Assembly: GCA_901456055.1 (NCBI GenBank)
Contig: CABDWT010000019.1
Location: 124,001-188,000 of the forward strand
DNA length: 64,000 bases
Direction of reading: 5' to 3'
DNA from: Phytobacter ursingii
GTDB taxonomy: Bacteria; Pseudomonadota; Gammaproteobacteria; Enterobacterales; Enterobacteriaceae
Shown: piece by piece, positions 10,094 to 17,790 of the stretch
How positions within the stretch are numbered: position 1 is the stretch's first letter
Layout of the letters: each line of letters starts with the position of its first letter
Position numbers and translations under genes: made by a program
Notes under the pieces: model-generated
Database searches by the model: none
What the model was told of the DNA's origin: nothing
What the model saw: the letters and a program-made list of their open reading frames with translations, nothing else

Positions 10094-10905
10094 GCCTTCC
10101 CTCCTTCCGCCCAGGGAAAACAGGTTTTATGCAACTGGCGCAGACCGAGGTCCATCAGCCATGCCAGCAACGTTATCCACACCACATAAGGGATGATCAC
10201 GTCCATCGCCATATAGCGGCGCACGAGAAAAATGCGATAGCCCAGCCCTGCCGTCGAGGAGATGGCTTCTGCCGAGATAAGAAACAGCCAGGCCGATCCC
10301 AACAGCAGGCGCAGCGAGGTCAGCAATCGGGACAGAAGCTGCGGCAGTACCACCCGCAGGATAAGCGTCCAGCTTGATGCCCCCAGCGTTTGCGCCTTGA
10401 TCAGGAGCTCCGAAGGAATTTCACAGGCGCGATGTTCAAGGTCGCGGGCCAGCATCGGGGTAATGCCAATCACAATCAGCATCACTTTTGACAGCTCATC
10501 CAGCCCGAAGACGATGAACAATACCGGTAGGATTGCCAGCGGTGGGATCATCGACAGCACGGTCATCAACGGAGAAAGCGAGGCGCGCCACATCGGAAAA
10601 ACCCCGGCGGTAATGCCCAGGCACAGGCCAATCAACGAGGCAATCGCCAGCCCCGTCAACAGGCGCGCCAGGCTAACCAGCGTATCCATCCAGAAGAGGT
10701 AGTCGCCGCTGCGTTTATCCGGGGTGAACGCCATTCGCGAAATGGCGTCCAGCATCTGCTGCATGCCAGGCAGCAGCTTATCCTGCGGGTTGGCCTCCAG
10801 CCGTACCGCAGAGCCCAGAAAGTACGCCGCCAGCAAAATGACGAAAGGCAGCAGAACAAGCGTCAAACGCATGCCCCGGGTCGGATGGCGGTTAATGTGT
10901 CGCAT
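10090..10905 (-). CDS. ABC transporter permease (guanidine uptake)
   Basis: The 271-residue inner membrane protein has about six hydrophobic segments and the BPD_transp_1 signature (EAA-like loop around LIKAQTLGASSWTLILRVVLPQL). It belongs to the nitrate/taurine permease group. I choose the ATG at 10905, which has an AGGA nine bases upstream; an in-frame ATG at 10923 would add six residues (MTGIDA) but has little ribosome-site support. It lies between the binding-protein gene and the ATPase gene, overlapping the latter by four bases. Confidence 0.87.
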   Translation of the reverse strand: MRHINRHPTRGMRLTLVLLPFVILLAAYFLGSAVRLEANPQDKLLPGMQQMLDAISRMAFTPDKRSGDYLFWMDTLVSLARLLTGLAIASLIGLCLGITAGVFPMWRASLSPLMTVLSMIPPLAILPVLFIVFGLDELSKVMLIVIGITPMLARDLEHRACEIPSELLIKAQTLGASSWTLILRVVLPQLLSRLLTSLRLLLGSAWLFLISAEAISSTAGLGYRIFLVRRYMAMDVIIPYVVWITLLAWLMDLGLRQLHKTCFPWAEGGKA

Positions 10906-10927
10906 GGCGTCAATTCCTGTCATTCGC

Positions 10928-11986
10928 TCAAAGCTTGCCGTCGGCAGCCATCTTCACGAAGCTGTCGTCAAAGCGCAGCTTCACGTTGGCGGCATCGCCG
11001 GCAGACAGGTTGCCAGGAAAGGCCATGCCGATAAAATCCGCACTTTGCGCGCCGTCGCCGAGCAACCCTTTCTCAAACGAGAACGTCGCCACGCGCTGCA
11101 TGGTTTTCGGTAAATCAGGCGAGCGGATAAACGCCAGGTTATCTGCCGGGGTATAGAAGAGATGGGTGGTTTTGAGTTGTGCCTGGTAGCCCGCCAGATC
11201 GGTGCCGGACGCCGCCGCCATGGCGCTCAGCGCCTCTTTATTCTGCGCCTTCATCTGCGCCATCATTTCGTACCATGCGCCAGTGAGGGCTTTCCCCAGC
11301 GCCGGGTTATCCTTCAGGGTCTGGGTGTTGACCACCATCATGTCGATAAGCTCGCCAGGTACCTGTGAGGAGCTAAAGACTTCGGTGGTTTTCGGCGTGC
11401 CTTTAATAACCGACAATTGCGGGTTCCAGGCGACAGCGGCCTGCACTTTCGGGGTGGCGAAGGCAGAGACGATATCGGCATCGGAAGTGTTCACCACGGT
11501 GACATCTTTTTCTGCCAGACCCGCTTTTTCCAGGCCGCGCACCAGCAGGTAGTGGGAAACGGACAATTCAGGCAGGTAGATCTGCTGGCCTTTCAGATCC
11601 TTGAGGGTTTTGCCCTCACCTTTCATCACCACGCCGTCGTTGCCTTCAGAGTAGCTGCCGAGAATCAGCGCGGTGCTATCCACGCCCCCGGCGGCGGGAA
11701 TGGTCAGCGCATCCATGTTAGTCATGGTGCAACCATCAAACTGGCCCGCGGTATACTGGTTAATAGACTCGATATAGTCGTTGAGCTGTACGATATTGAT
11801 TTTAATACCGTATTTGTCTGCCCACTTATCAATGATTTTGCTGTTGCTGATGGTGCCCCACGGCATCCAGCCTGCGTAGATTGTCCAGCAGACATTGAAC
11901 TCTTTTTTCACAGCGGCAAAAGTTGGGAGAGTGGTCAGCATGACCAGCGACAGCAGGAGAGAGCGGAGTAATGGAGATTTCTTCAT
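10928..11986 (-). CDS. Periplasmic substrate-binding protein (guanidine ABC transporter)
   Basis: The 352-residue protein starts with a clear signal peptide (MKKSPLLRSLLLSLVMLTTLPTFA) without a lipobox, so it should be a soluble periplasmic protein. It belongs to the NMT1/SsuA-like binding proteins: the mature part opens with KEFNVCWTIYAGWMPWG, where aromatic residues could bind a cation such as guanidinium (inference). It is the first gene of the operon, with an AGAGG ribosome site nine bases upstream, and begins 21 bases after the T-run of the riboswitch terminator. Being first, it is directly under riboswitch control. Confidence 0.88.
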   Translation of the reverse strand: MKKSPLLRSLLLSLVMLTTLPTFAAVKKEFNVCWTIYAGWMPWGTISNSKIIDKWADKYGIKINIVQLNDYIESINQYTAGQFDGCTMTNMDALTIPAAGGVDSTALILGSYSEGNDGVVMKGEGKTLKDLKGQQIYLPELSVSHYLLVRGLEKAGLAEKDVTVVNTSDADIVSAFATPKVQAAVAWNPQLSVIKGTPKTTEVFSSSQVPGELIDMMVVNTQTLKDNPALGKALTGAWYEMMAQMKAQNKEALSAMAAASGTDLAGYQAQLKTTHLFYTPADNLAFIRSPDLPKTMQRVATFSFEKGLLGDGAQSADFIGMAFPGNLSAGDAANVKLRFDDSFVKMAADGKL

Positions 11987-12006
11987 TATTGACCTCTGAT
12001 TGGTAC

Positions 12007-12050
12007 AAAAAAAGGGGGCAGCGCGACACCCACTGGTGCTGCTGTCTCCC
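12007..12050 (-). terminator. Riboswitch expression platform: intrinsic terminator
   Basis: On the minus strand a hairpin with stem GCAGC...GCTGC extended by GGG...CCC is followed by seven T residues (12007-12013). The 5' arm includes the GGGAGAC bases that are conserved at the 3' end of the guanidine-I aptamer, so aptamer and terminator cannot form together. Guanidine binding should therefore allow read-through, an ON switch. Confidence 0.8.
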
Positions 12051-12137
12051 GGGTTTTTGTCCCGCCGTGTAACCTCTCAGAGGTCGCCGGCTCTTGGACC
12101 AGACATTCGCCTTGGCGAACCGGAACCCTAGCCAGCT
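12036..12137 (-). ncRNA. Guanidine-I (ykkC) riboswitch aptamer
   Basis: Read on the minus strand the segment shows the consensus blocks of the ykkC class in order: CTAGGGTTCCGG at the 5' side, GTCTGGTCC followed by AGAGCCGGC in the middle, and ACACGGCGGGACAAAA then CCCGGGAGAC at the 3' side. The aptamer binds guanidinium. It is followed at once by a competing terminator and then by the transporter gene of the guanidine operon. The class and orientation are clear from sequence; the exact ends are estimated. Confidence 0.95.
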
Positions 12138-12173
12138 ATTTTCAAATTGTGTGTTGCACTGCGATAGCGTTAT

Positions 12174-12189
12174 TGCAAGCACTATGCCA
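12174..12189 (-). promoter_or_regulatory. Sigma-54 promoter of the guanidine operon
   Basis: The minus-strand sequence TGGCATAGTGCTTGCA fits the sigma-54 consensus TGGCAYRNNNNTTGCW at every position, with GG and GC separated by exactly ten bases. The predicted transcript start, about 12 bases past the GC, is near 12163, some 25 bases before the riboswitch aptamer. NtrC-type sites lie further upstream. Confidence 0.85.
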
Positions 12190-12238
12190 GATTGCGATTA
12201 ATTACATTTCAGTAACTTAGCGATAATTCGAGGCAAAC

Positions 12239-12286
12239 ACTCCCATTTTGGTGAACCAGAATGAAGCAGTGCACCATACTGGTGCT
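12239..12286. promoter_or_regulatory. Two NtrC-type enhancer sites upstream of the guanidine operon
   Basis: The strong site at 12270-12286 reads TGCACCATACTGGTGCT, the same TGCACC-N5-GGTGCT layout as the known NtrC site upstream of glnA. A weaker site at 12239-12255 reads TTCACCAAAATGGGAGT on the minus strand. Their centres are 31 bp apart, three helical turns, and about 85 and 115 bp upstream of the predicted sigma-54 start. They could also influence the divergent GST gene. Confidence 0.75.
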
Positions 12287-12363
12287 TAACGGCCCTGTAG
12301 CCATGTCATGCGCTGCTGGTGTAGTGTTTTTAAACGATTAAGTCGCAAAGGGCGATTCGCGTC

Positions 12364-12987
12364 ATGCTGAAAATATTGGGTAAAACGTCTTCAATTAACG
12401 TGCGTAAAGTGTTGTGGACCTGCGAGGAAACCGGGCTGGCGTATTCGCAGGAAGATTATGGCAGCGGCTTTGCCTCAACGCAGACGGACGCCTTCCGGGC
12501 CATGAACCCGAATGCGATGGTGCCCGTACTCATTGATGATGACTTTATTCTTTGGGAATCCAACTCCATTTGCCGCTATCTGGCGCGTAAAGCGGGCCGT
12601 GACGATCTGCTTCCCGGCGAACCGCGAGCGTGCGCGAATGTGGAGCACTGGATGGACTGGCAGGCCACCGACTTTAATAGCGCATGGCGCTACGTTTTTC
12701 CGGCGCTGGTGCGTAAAAACCCGGACTACAACGATAAGAACGCGATTGCCGCCGGTATCAGGGAGTGGAATCACTGCGTTGGTATTCTCGATCAACAGTT
12801 GCAACGCACGGGCGCGTGGGCTGCCGGAGAGACATTCACCCTTGCTGATATCGTGCTGGGATTGTCGGTGAATCGTTGGAAGATGACGCCGTTTGAACAC
12901 CCGGATTTCCCGGCGGTGAACGCATGGTTTGAACGCTTAAATCTGCGCCCTGCCTTCCTGCGCTACGGAAATAACGGCACCGCGTGA
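12364..12987 (+). CDS. Glutathione S-transferase family protein
   Basis: The 207-residue protein has an N-terminal thioredoxin-like domain (LGKTSSINVRKVLW, AMNPNAMVPVL, LWESNSICRYLARKAG) and a C-terminal helical domain ending with ADIVLGLSVNRWKMTP and RPAFLRYG. It is a paralogue of GstB at the start of the window, with clear but moderate similarity over the whole length. The substrate cannot be told from sequence. It is transcribed divergently from the guanidine operon, and the shared region between them holds the NtrC-type sites, so a nitrogen-controlled expression is possible but unproven. Confidence 0.85.
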   Translation: MLKILGKTSSINVRKVLWTCEETGLAYSQEDYGSGFASTQTDAFRAMNPNAMVPVLIDDDFILWESNSICRYLARKAGRDDLLPGEPRACANVEHWMDWQATDFNSAWRYVFPALVRKNPDYNDKNAIAAGIREWNHCVGILDQQLQRTGAWAAGETFTLADIVLGLSVNRWKMTPFEHPDFPAVNAWFERLNLRPAFLRYGNNGTA

Positions 12988-13184
12988 TATAAGCCGCTGT
13001 AGAGAAAAACCCCCATAAGCATGAAATCCAGGATCTACTCATGGGGGCATGCAAGTGCATGATGCGTTACGCTGCCACTATTCCCGGAATGTCACCCGGT
13101 ATACATCATGCTTTCGGTTGATTTTCATTCAACACTGACGGATATCACACGCGCACAGATAATTAACAATTGTGATCAAAAGAG

Positions 13185-13298
13185 CTGACATGAGATGATT
13201 AGCAGGCTATTATTTAGCTCGAAAATCATTATGTTTATGTGTAATTCCGTGTTGTATTTATGCCGTTCGTCCGAGCGGCTTTTTTTTTGCCTCGGACG
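13185..13298 (+). ncRNA. Candidate small RNA or leader attenuator in a 485-base gap
   Basis: In the gap between the GST gene and the next gene (12988-13472) a good sigma-70 promoter is visible: CTGACA at 13185-13190, a 17-base spacer and TATTAT at 13208-13213. An intrinsic terminator follows at 13262-13288. The predicted transcript (about 13220-13288) is some 69 bases long and holds no convincing reading frame. Just after the T-run, CTCGGACG (13291-13298) is perfectly complementary to CGTCCGAG (13268-13275) within the terminator, so an alternative hairpin is possible. It may be a free small RNA or a terminated leader of the gene at 13473. The rest of the gap holds only a weak CCCCCAT/ATGGGGG hairpin near 13006-13054. 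Confidence 0.45.
13262..13288 (+). terminator. Intrinsic terminator with nine T residues
   Basis: The stem GCCGTTC/GAGCGGC (one G-U pair) with the four-base loop GTCC is followed by nine consecutive T residues at 13280-13288. No gene ends just upstream, so it terminates an RNA starting within the gap. Confidence 0.75.
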
Positions 13299-13472
13299 TA
13301 ATCAAATACGCCTGCATGATAATAACCACATGATAAAAAGGTATCAGAATACCTCTTTCATCGTATTCATTTGCGCCCTTTCTGGTACCCCGAAAATACC
13401 CCGGCAACGCCTTATGAATTACCTCCGCACACATGTTATGTTAATAGGCCTCAACGTATTCTGAGGGTCTAT

Positions 13473-13832
13473 ATGCACACCTTTCCCCTGACAGTTTCCA
13501 TCGGCGAACCGGGTCCGGAATCGGCACGTCAACTCCAGCACTTCCTTGAACAGAACCGGCAAAATCCGGCGTTTATCCCCATTCTAAATATGGATTTAAC
13601 CTTTATCAGCCCGCATGCGCGCTCAACCAACGATTTCGTTATCAGCAAGGTTGAGTATTTACACGACAATACTTACGTCCTTTATTATCAAATTAACTAT
13701 TTCATCTTTAATTTATGCCAGGACATGAATATCGAAGATATTTATGACACAACCATCAGCTTCGATGTTCATCCGCCCTATTTAGCCTTCAACGTTATTA
13801 ACGCTGACCGGGATACGATTGATGAATTTTGA
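13473..13832 (+). CDS. Hypothetical protein, 119 residues, not recognised
   Basis: I do not recognise this protein. The frame starts at ATG 13473 with GAGGG six bases upstream, which is a better start than in-frame upstream codons. The sequence is acidic and aromatic (for example VEYLHDNTYVLYYQINYFIF and TISFDVHPPYLAFNVIN), has no signal peptide or membrane helix, and suggests a small soluble alpha/beta domain. It looks real because of its ribosome site and balanced composition. It lies between the candidate small RNA and rimO, in an accessory position absent from the E. coli map. No function can be proposed. Confidence 0.6.
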   Translation: MHTFPLTVSIGEPGPESARQLQHFLEQNRQNPAFIPILNMDLTFISPHARSTNDFVISKVEYLHDNTYVLYYQINYFIFNLCQDMNIEDIYDTTISFDVHPPYLAFNVINADRDTIDEF

Positions 13833-13994
13833 TGGTGGCCCGGCCAATATTCATCACATCAAAATATATCGAAGCCGTTGCCAGGCGGGCAGTCGTATTT
13901 TCACTCTGCCCGGCCGAGAATCCTCTATAAATCTCCCCGCGTTATCTGTACAATCCCTGCCCTGAACATACTATAACTGATTACTTTTTGAACT

Positions 13995-15320
13995 ATGAGC
14001 AATGTGACCCCGCAGCCGAAAATCGGCTTTGTTTCTCTCGGTTGCCCGAAAAACCTCGTTGACTCCGAGCGCATCCTCACCGAACTGCGCACCGAAGGCT
14101 ATGACGTGGTACCGAGCTACAACGACGCCGATATGGTTATCGTCAACACCTGCGGCTTTATCGACAGCGCGGTACAAGAGTCGCTGGAAGCCATTGGCGA
14201 AGCCCTTAATGAAAACGGCAAAGTGATTGTCACCGGCTGTCTGGGCGCCAAAGTCGATCAGATTCGTGAAGTCCATCCGAAAGTGCTGGAAATCACCGGT
14301 CCGCACAGCTATGAGCAGGTGCTTGAGCATGTGCACCACTATGTGCCGAAACCGAAACACAACCCGTTCCTGAGCCTGGTACCGGAACAGGGCGTGAAAC
14401 TGACCCCACGTCATTACGCATATCTGAAAATTTCCGAAGGCTGTAACCATCGCTGCACCTTCTGCATTATTCCGTCAATGCGTGGCGATCTGGTAAGCCG
14501 TCCGATTGGCGACGTTTTAAGTGAAGCCAAACGTCTGGCGGATGCCGGGGTGAAAGAGCTTCTCGTTATCTCCCAGGACACCTCCGCCTACGGCGTGGAC
14601 GTGAAACACCGTATGGGCTTCCATAATGGCGAACCGGTAAAAACCAGCATGGTCGGCCTGTGCGAACAACTGGCAAAACTGGGCATCTGGACGCGCCTGC
14701 ATTACGTCTATCCTTACCCGCACGTTGATGATGTCATTCCGCTGATGGCAGAAGGCAAAATCCTGCCATATCTGGATATCCCGCTGCAGCACGCCAGCCC
14801 GCGTATCCTGAAATTGATGAAACGCCCTGGCTCCGTTGACCGCCAACTGGCGCGCATCAAACAGTGGCGCGAAATCTGCCCGGAACTGACCTTGCGCTCG
14901 ACCTTTATCGTCGGCTTCCCGGGTGAAACCGAAGAAGATTTCCAGATGCTGCTCGATTTCCTCAAAGAAGCGCGCCTGGATCGCGTTGGCTGCTTCAAAT
15001 ACAGCCCGGTGGACGGTGCAACCGCCAACGAACTGGCCGATCAGGTACCGGAAGAGATCAAAGAAGAGCGCTGGAACCGTTTTATGGCGCTGCAACAGCA
15101 AATTTCCGCTGAGCGTCTGCAGGAAAAAGTGGGTCGCGAAATTCTGGTGATTATCGACGAAGTCGACGAAGAAGGGGCAATCGGTCGCAGCATGGCGGAT
15201 GCGCCGGAAATCGACGGCGCGGTCTATCTGAACGGGGAAACGAAAGTGAAACCGGGCGATATCCTCCGCGTGAAAGTCGAAAACGCCGACGAGTACGATC
15301 TGTGGGGTAGCCGCGTCTGA
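13995..15320 (+). CDS. rimO: Ribosomal protein S12 methylthiotransferase RimO
   Basis: The 441-residue protein is nearly identical to E. coli RimO. It has the N-terminal UPF0004 domain with cysteines that hold an auxiliary iron-sulfur cluster (SLGCPKN, NTCGF, TGCLG), the radical-SAM motif CNHRCTFC with cysteines at about 150, 154 and 157, and a C-terminal TRAM domain that recognises the substrate. It adds a methylthio group to Asp89 of ribosomal protein S12. The gene stands alone with its own terminator at 15327-15353. Confidence 0.97.
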   Translation: MSNVTPQPKIGFVSLGCPKNLVDSERILTELRTEGYDVVPSYNDADMVIVNTCGFIDSAVQESLEAIGEALNENGKVIVTGCLGAKVDQIREVHPKVLEITGPHSYEQVLEHVHHYVPKPKHNPFLSLVPEQGVKLTPRHYAYLKISEGCNHRCTFCIIPSMRGDLVSRPIGDVLSEAKRLADAGVKELLVISQDTSAYGVDVKHRMGFHNGEPVKTSMVGLCEQLAKLGIWTRLHYVYPYPHVDDVIPLMAEGKILPYLDIPLQHASPRILKLMKRPGSVDRQLARIKQWREICPELTLRSTFIVGFPGETEEDFQMLLDFLKEARLDRVGCFKYSPVDGATANELADQVPEEIKEERWNRFMALQQQISAERLQEKVGREILVIIDEVDEEGAIGRSMADAPEIDGAVYLNGETKVKPGDILRVKVENADEYDLWGSRV

Positions 15321-15326
15321 CCCTGC

Positions 15327-15353
15327 CGCCGCCTGTCTCCAGGCGGCGTCTTT
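15327..15353 (+). terminator. Intrinsic terminator of rimO
   Basis: A perfect nine-base stem CGCCGCCTG/CAGGCGGCG with loop TCTC is followed by TCTTT. It lies between rimO and the convergent transporter gene and may serve both. Confidence 0.75.
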
Positions 15354-15359
15354 CCTCGG

Positions 15360-16700
15360 TTATTGCGCTTCAACACGTTCAAAGCGTGTCGCGATCAACA
15401 CATAACCCACCACCGCCAGCACGCCGTGCGCCGCCACAAACCACAACGCGTTATTAAACGAACCGGTTACCGTCACCACATAACCGATCACCAGTGGTGT
15501 CACGATCCCGGCAATATTACCGATACCGTTGAACACGCCGCCGCACAGGCCAATCATCGTTTTCGGCGCAACATCGGACAACACGGCCCAGCCTACCGCT
15601 GCAAAGCCTTTACCGAAGAACGCCATCGCCATCAGGAAAATCACCGCACTGTTACTGTCAACGAAGTTGGCGAATACCAGCATGGTGGACAGCCCCATCC
15701 CGAGCACAAACGGCGTTTTACGGGCACGGGAAGGATGCATGCCCCGGCTAATCAGAATGTCAGAGAGATACCCCCCGAGCAGACCGCCGGTGAAACCACA
15801 GATGGCGGGCAGTGCGGCAACCCACCCTGCCTGCATAATGGTCATACCGCGCCCCTGAATCAGGTAGATGGGGAACCAGGTAATAAAAAAATAGGTCAAC
15901 GCGGTAATGCAATATTGTCCAAGATAAATAGCCCACAGGTTGCGGTGGGTAAACAGACATTTGGCATCGCGCAGTGAGCTTTTCTTCGCCTTTACCGCCC
16001 CTTCACTGTCCAGATCCACCAGCGCCCCGCCCTCGCGCATCAGGTTTTTCTCCTCTTCCGTCAGACGCGGGTCTTTATGCGGCTCCTTGTACCAGGCGAA
16101 CCACACCGCAGCCAGCACCAGCCCTACTCCCCCCATCCACAGGAAGACATGCTCCCAGCCCCAGGCATGGGTCAGCCACGCCATGATCGGCGTGAAGACC
16201 ACTACCGCCATGTATTGCCCGGAGTTAAACAGCGCCGAGGCCACGCCACGCTCACGCGTCGGGAACCAACTGGAGACGATACGGGAGTTTGCCGGGAATG
16301 CGGGGGATTCCACCAGCCCCAGCATAAAGCGCATCAGAAACAGGGTCATCGCCGCCAGACTACCGGTCATCCCGACCCAGCCCACGGTGCCCTGGAGCAT
16401 AGTGAACACGGACCACAGCACCAGGCTCATGCCGTAGACTTTTTTAGCGCCAAAACGGTCCAGCAGCCAGCCGCCGGGGATCTGCCCCAGCGCGTAGGCC
16501 CAGGCGAAGGCGGAGAAGATCATCCCCAGCATCATTGGATCGAGGCCCAGCTCTTTCACCACCGAGGTCCCGGCAATCGACATGGTGGCACGGTCGGCAT
16601 AGTTGATAACCGTGATGATGAAAATCAACCCCAGCACCCAATAGCGGTGATGTCCGACCCGTTTGACCTGCTCCAGCGAGACATCCATTTGTTTGCTCAT
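15360..16700 (-). CDS. MFS sugar-acid transporter, GarP/GudP-like
   Basis: The 446-residue protein has about twelve membrane segments and is very similar to the E. coli D-glucarate/galactarate transporters GarP and GudP of the anion:cation symporter family (NYADRATMSIAGT near the N-terminus, then FPANSRIVSSWFPTRERGVASALFNSGQY and GLCGGVFNGIGNIAGIVTPLVIGY). The likely cargo is a sugar acid or other hydroxy acid. It is downstream of the 2-hydroxyacid dehydrogenase gene (39 bases) in the same direction, so the two probably form an operon for uptake and reduction of a keto or hydroxy acid. It occupies the place of yliE/yliF in E. coli. Confidence 0.88.
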   Translation of the reverse strand: MSKQMDVSLEQVKRVGHHRYWVLGLIFIITVINYADRATMSIAGTSVVKELGLDPMMLGMIFSAFAWAYALGQIPGGWLLDRFGAKKVYGMSLVLWSVFTMLQGTVGWVGMTGSLAAMTLFLMRFMLGLVESPAFPANSRIVSSWFPTRERGVASALFNSGQYMAVVVFTPIMAWLTHAWGWEHVFLWMGGVGLVLAAVWFAWYKEPHKDPRLTEEEKNLMREGGALVDLDSEGAVKAKKSSLRDAKCLFTHRNLWAIYLGQYCITALTYFFITWFPIYLIQGRGMTIMQAGWVAALPAICGFTGGLLGGYLSDILISRGMHPSRARKTPFVLGMGLSTMLVFANFVDSNSAVIFLMAMAFFGKGFAAVGWAVLSDVAPKTMIGLCGGVFNGIGNIAGIVTPLVIGYVVTVTGSFNNALWFVAAHGVLAVVGYVLIATRFERVEAQ

Positions 16701-16739
16701 TGTTTTCTCACTTTTATTTGTAGGGTTCAGAAACGATGG

Positions 16740-17693
16740 CTATACCCGGTGTGGCGGCACGTTGCCGCTAAAACAGGCCGCCAGATTCGCCAACACAATG
16801 TTGCCCATTTCCAGGCGAGTCTGAACGGTCGCGCTGGCGCGGTGCGGCTGCAGGGTGACGTTATTGAGGGTGAAAAAACCTTCTGGTACGTGCGGCTCAT
16901 GGGCAAACACATCCAGCCCGGCTCCGGCAATACGCTTGTGGATCAGCGCGTCGAGCAGCGCCGCTTCATCCACCAGCTTGCCGCGCGCCACATTGATGAA
17001 ATAGCCCTCCGGTCCCAGCGCCTCCAGCACCGACTCACTGATGATGACTTTGCCGCTATCAGCAGAGGCCGCAAGCACCAGCACGTCCACTTCCTGCGCC
17101 AGCGCGTGAATATCAGCAATAAAGGTGTAATCAAGGGAGGAAATCGGGGCAAGGTCGGTATACAGAATGCGGGCATCGAAGGCGGCAACGCGTCTGGCAA
17201 TGGCCTGGCCAACACGCCCCATGCCGATAATCCCCACCGTCGTGCCAGTGACTTTGCGCGCCAGCGGCAGGTTGGTTTGCGGCCAGCGCCCCGCACGGAC
17301 GACCTGCTCGCCTTCGCTCATTTGTCGCAGGGTGGAAATCAACAGACCCAGCGCCATATCCGCCACGTCGTCGGTCAGCACGCCGGGCGTGGTGGTGACA
17401 TAAATACCGTGCTTCGCAGCATACGCCAGATCGACGGCATCCGTGCCGATACCGCTGATGGCGACAATTTTGAGCGCCGGGAGGCATTCCATCATCTCAC
17501 GAGAAAGCCCTTTTGCGCCGCCGGTCACCACCCCCTCAATCAATGGGCCAATATCAGCCAGCATTTTTTGCGGCTCGCTCGTCTCGTAAAGACGATGCAC
17601 GTCGTAATCGCGCCGTAATATTTCATCGATCGGTGCTGGCACTGCCTGGGTTAATAAAATGTGTGCTTTTTGTTGAGCAATATTATTTGTCAT
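16740..17693 (-). CDS. D-isomer specific 2-hydroxyacid dehydrogenase (GhrB-like)
   Basis: The 317-residue protein has the two-part fold of NAD(P)-dependent D-2-hydroxyacid dehydrogenases: catalytic segments at the ends and a central nucleotide-binding domain with GIIGMGRVGQAIA. Catalytic residues are in place: Arg in INVARGKLVDE, Glu in FAHEPHVPE and His in QPHRAS. It should reduce glyoxylate, hydroxypyruvate or 2-ketogluconate-like acids. I choose the ATG at 17693, which has GGAAG six bases upstream; the in-frame ATG at 17699 touches that site. A divergent LysR gene starts about 100 bases away and is the probable regulator. Confidence 0.87.
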   Translation of the reverse strand: MTNNIAQQKAHILLTQAVPAPIDEILRRDYDVHRLYETSEPQKMLADIGPLIEGVVTGGAKGLSREMMECLPALKIVAISGIGTDAVDLAYAAKHGIYVTTTPGVLTDDVADMALGLLISTLRQMSEGEQVVRAGRWPQTNLPLARKVTGTTVGIIGMGRVGQAIARRVAAFDARILYTDLAPISSLDYTFIADIHALAQEVDVLVLAASADSGKVIISESVLEALGPEGYFINVARGKLVDEAALLDALIHKRIAGAGLDVFAHEPHVPEGFFTLNNVTLQPHRASATVQTRLEMGNIVLANLAACFSGNVPPHRV

Positions 17694-17790
17694 GTCCATC
17701 TTCCGTCGAGTAGTTATTGAGCAGATGATGGACAGGGTAATAATTCATGTCTAATATAAATCCGGTATTCATTAATATAAGAATTGAATT

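Noticed and set aside
13195-13464. An 89-codon frame upstream of the 119-residue hypothetical gene
   Set aside because: It runs through the terminator at 13262-13288, has no good ribosome site and reads as random hydrophobic and basic sequence.
16077-17618. A 513-codon open frame on the plus strand across the MFS and dehydrogenase genes
   Set aside because: It lies antisense to two well-conserved genes, is rich in His, Gln and Arg, and has no family features. It is a shadow of GC-rich coding DNA.
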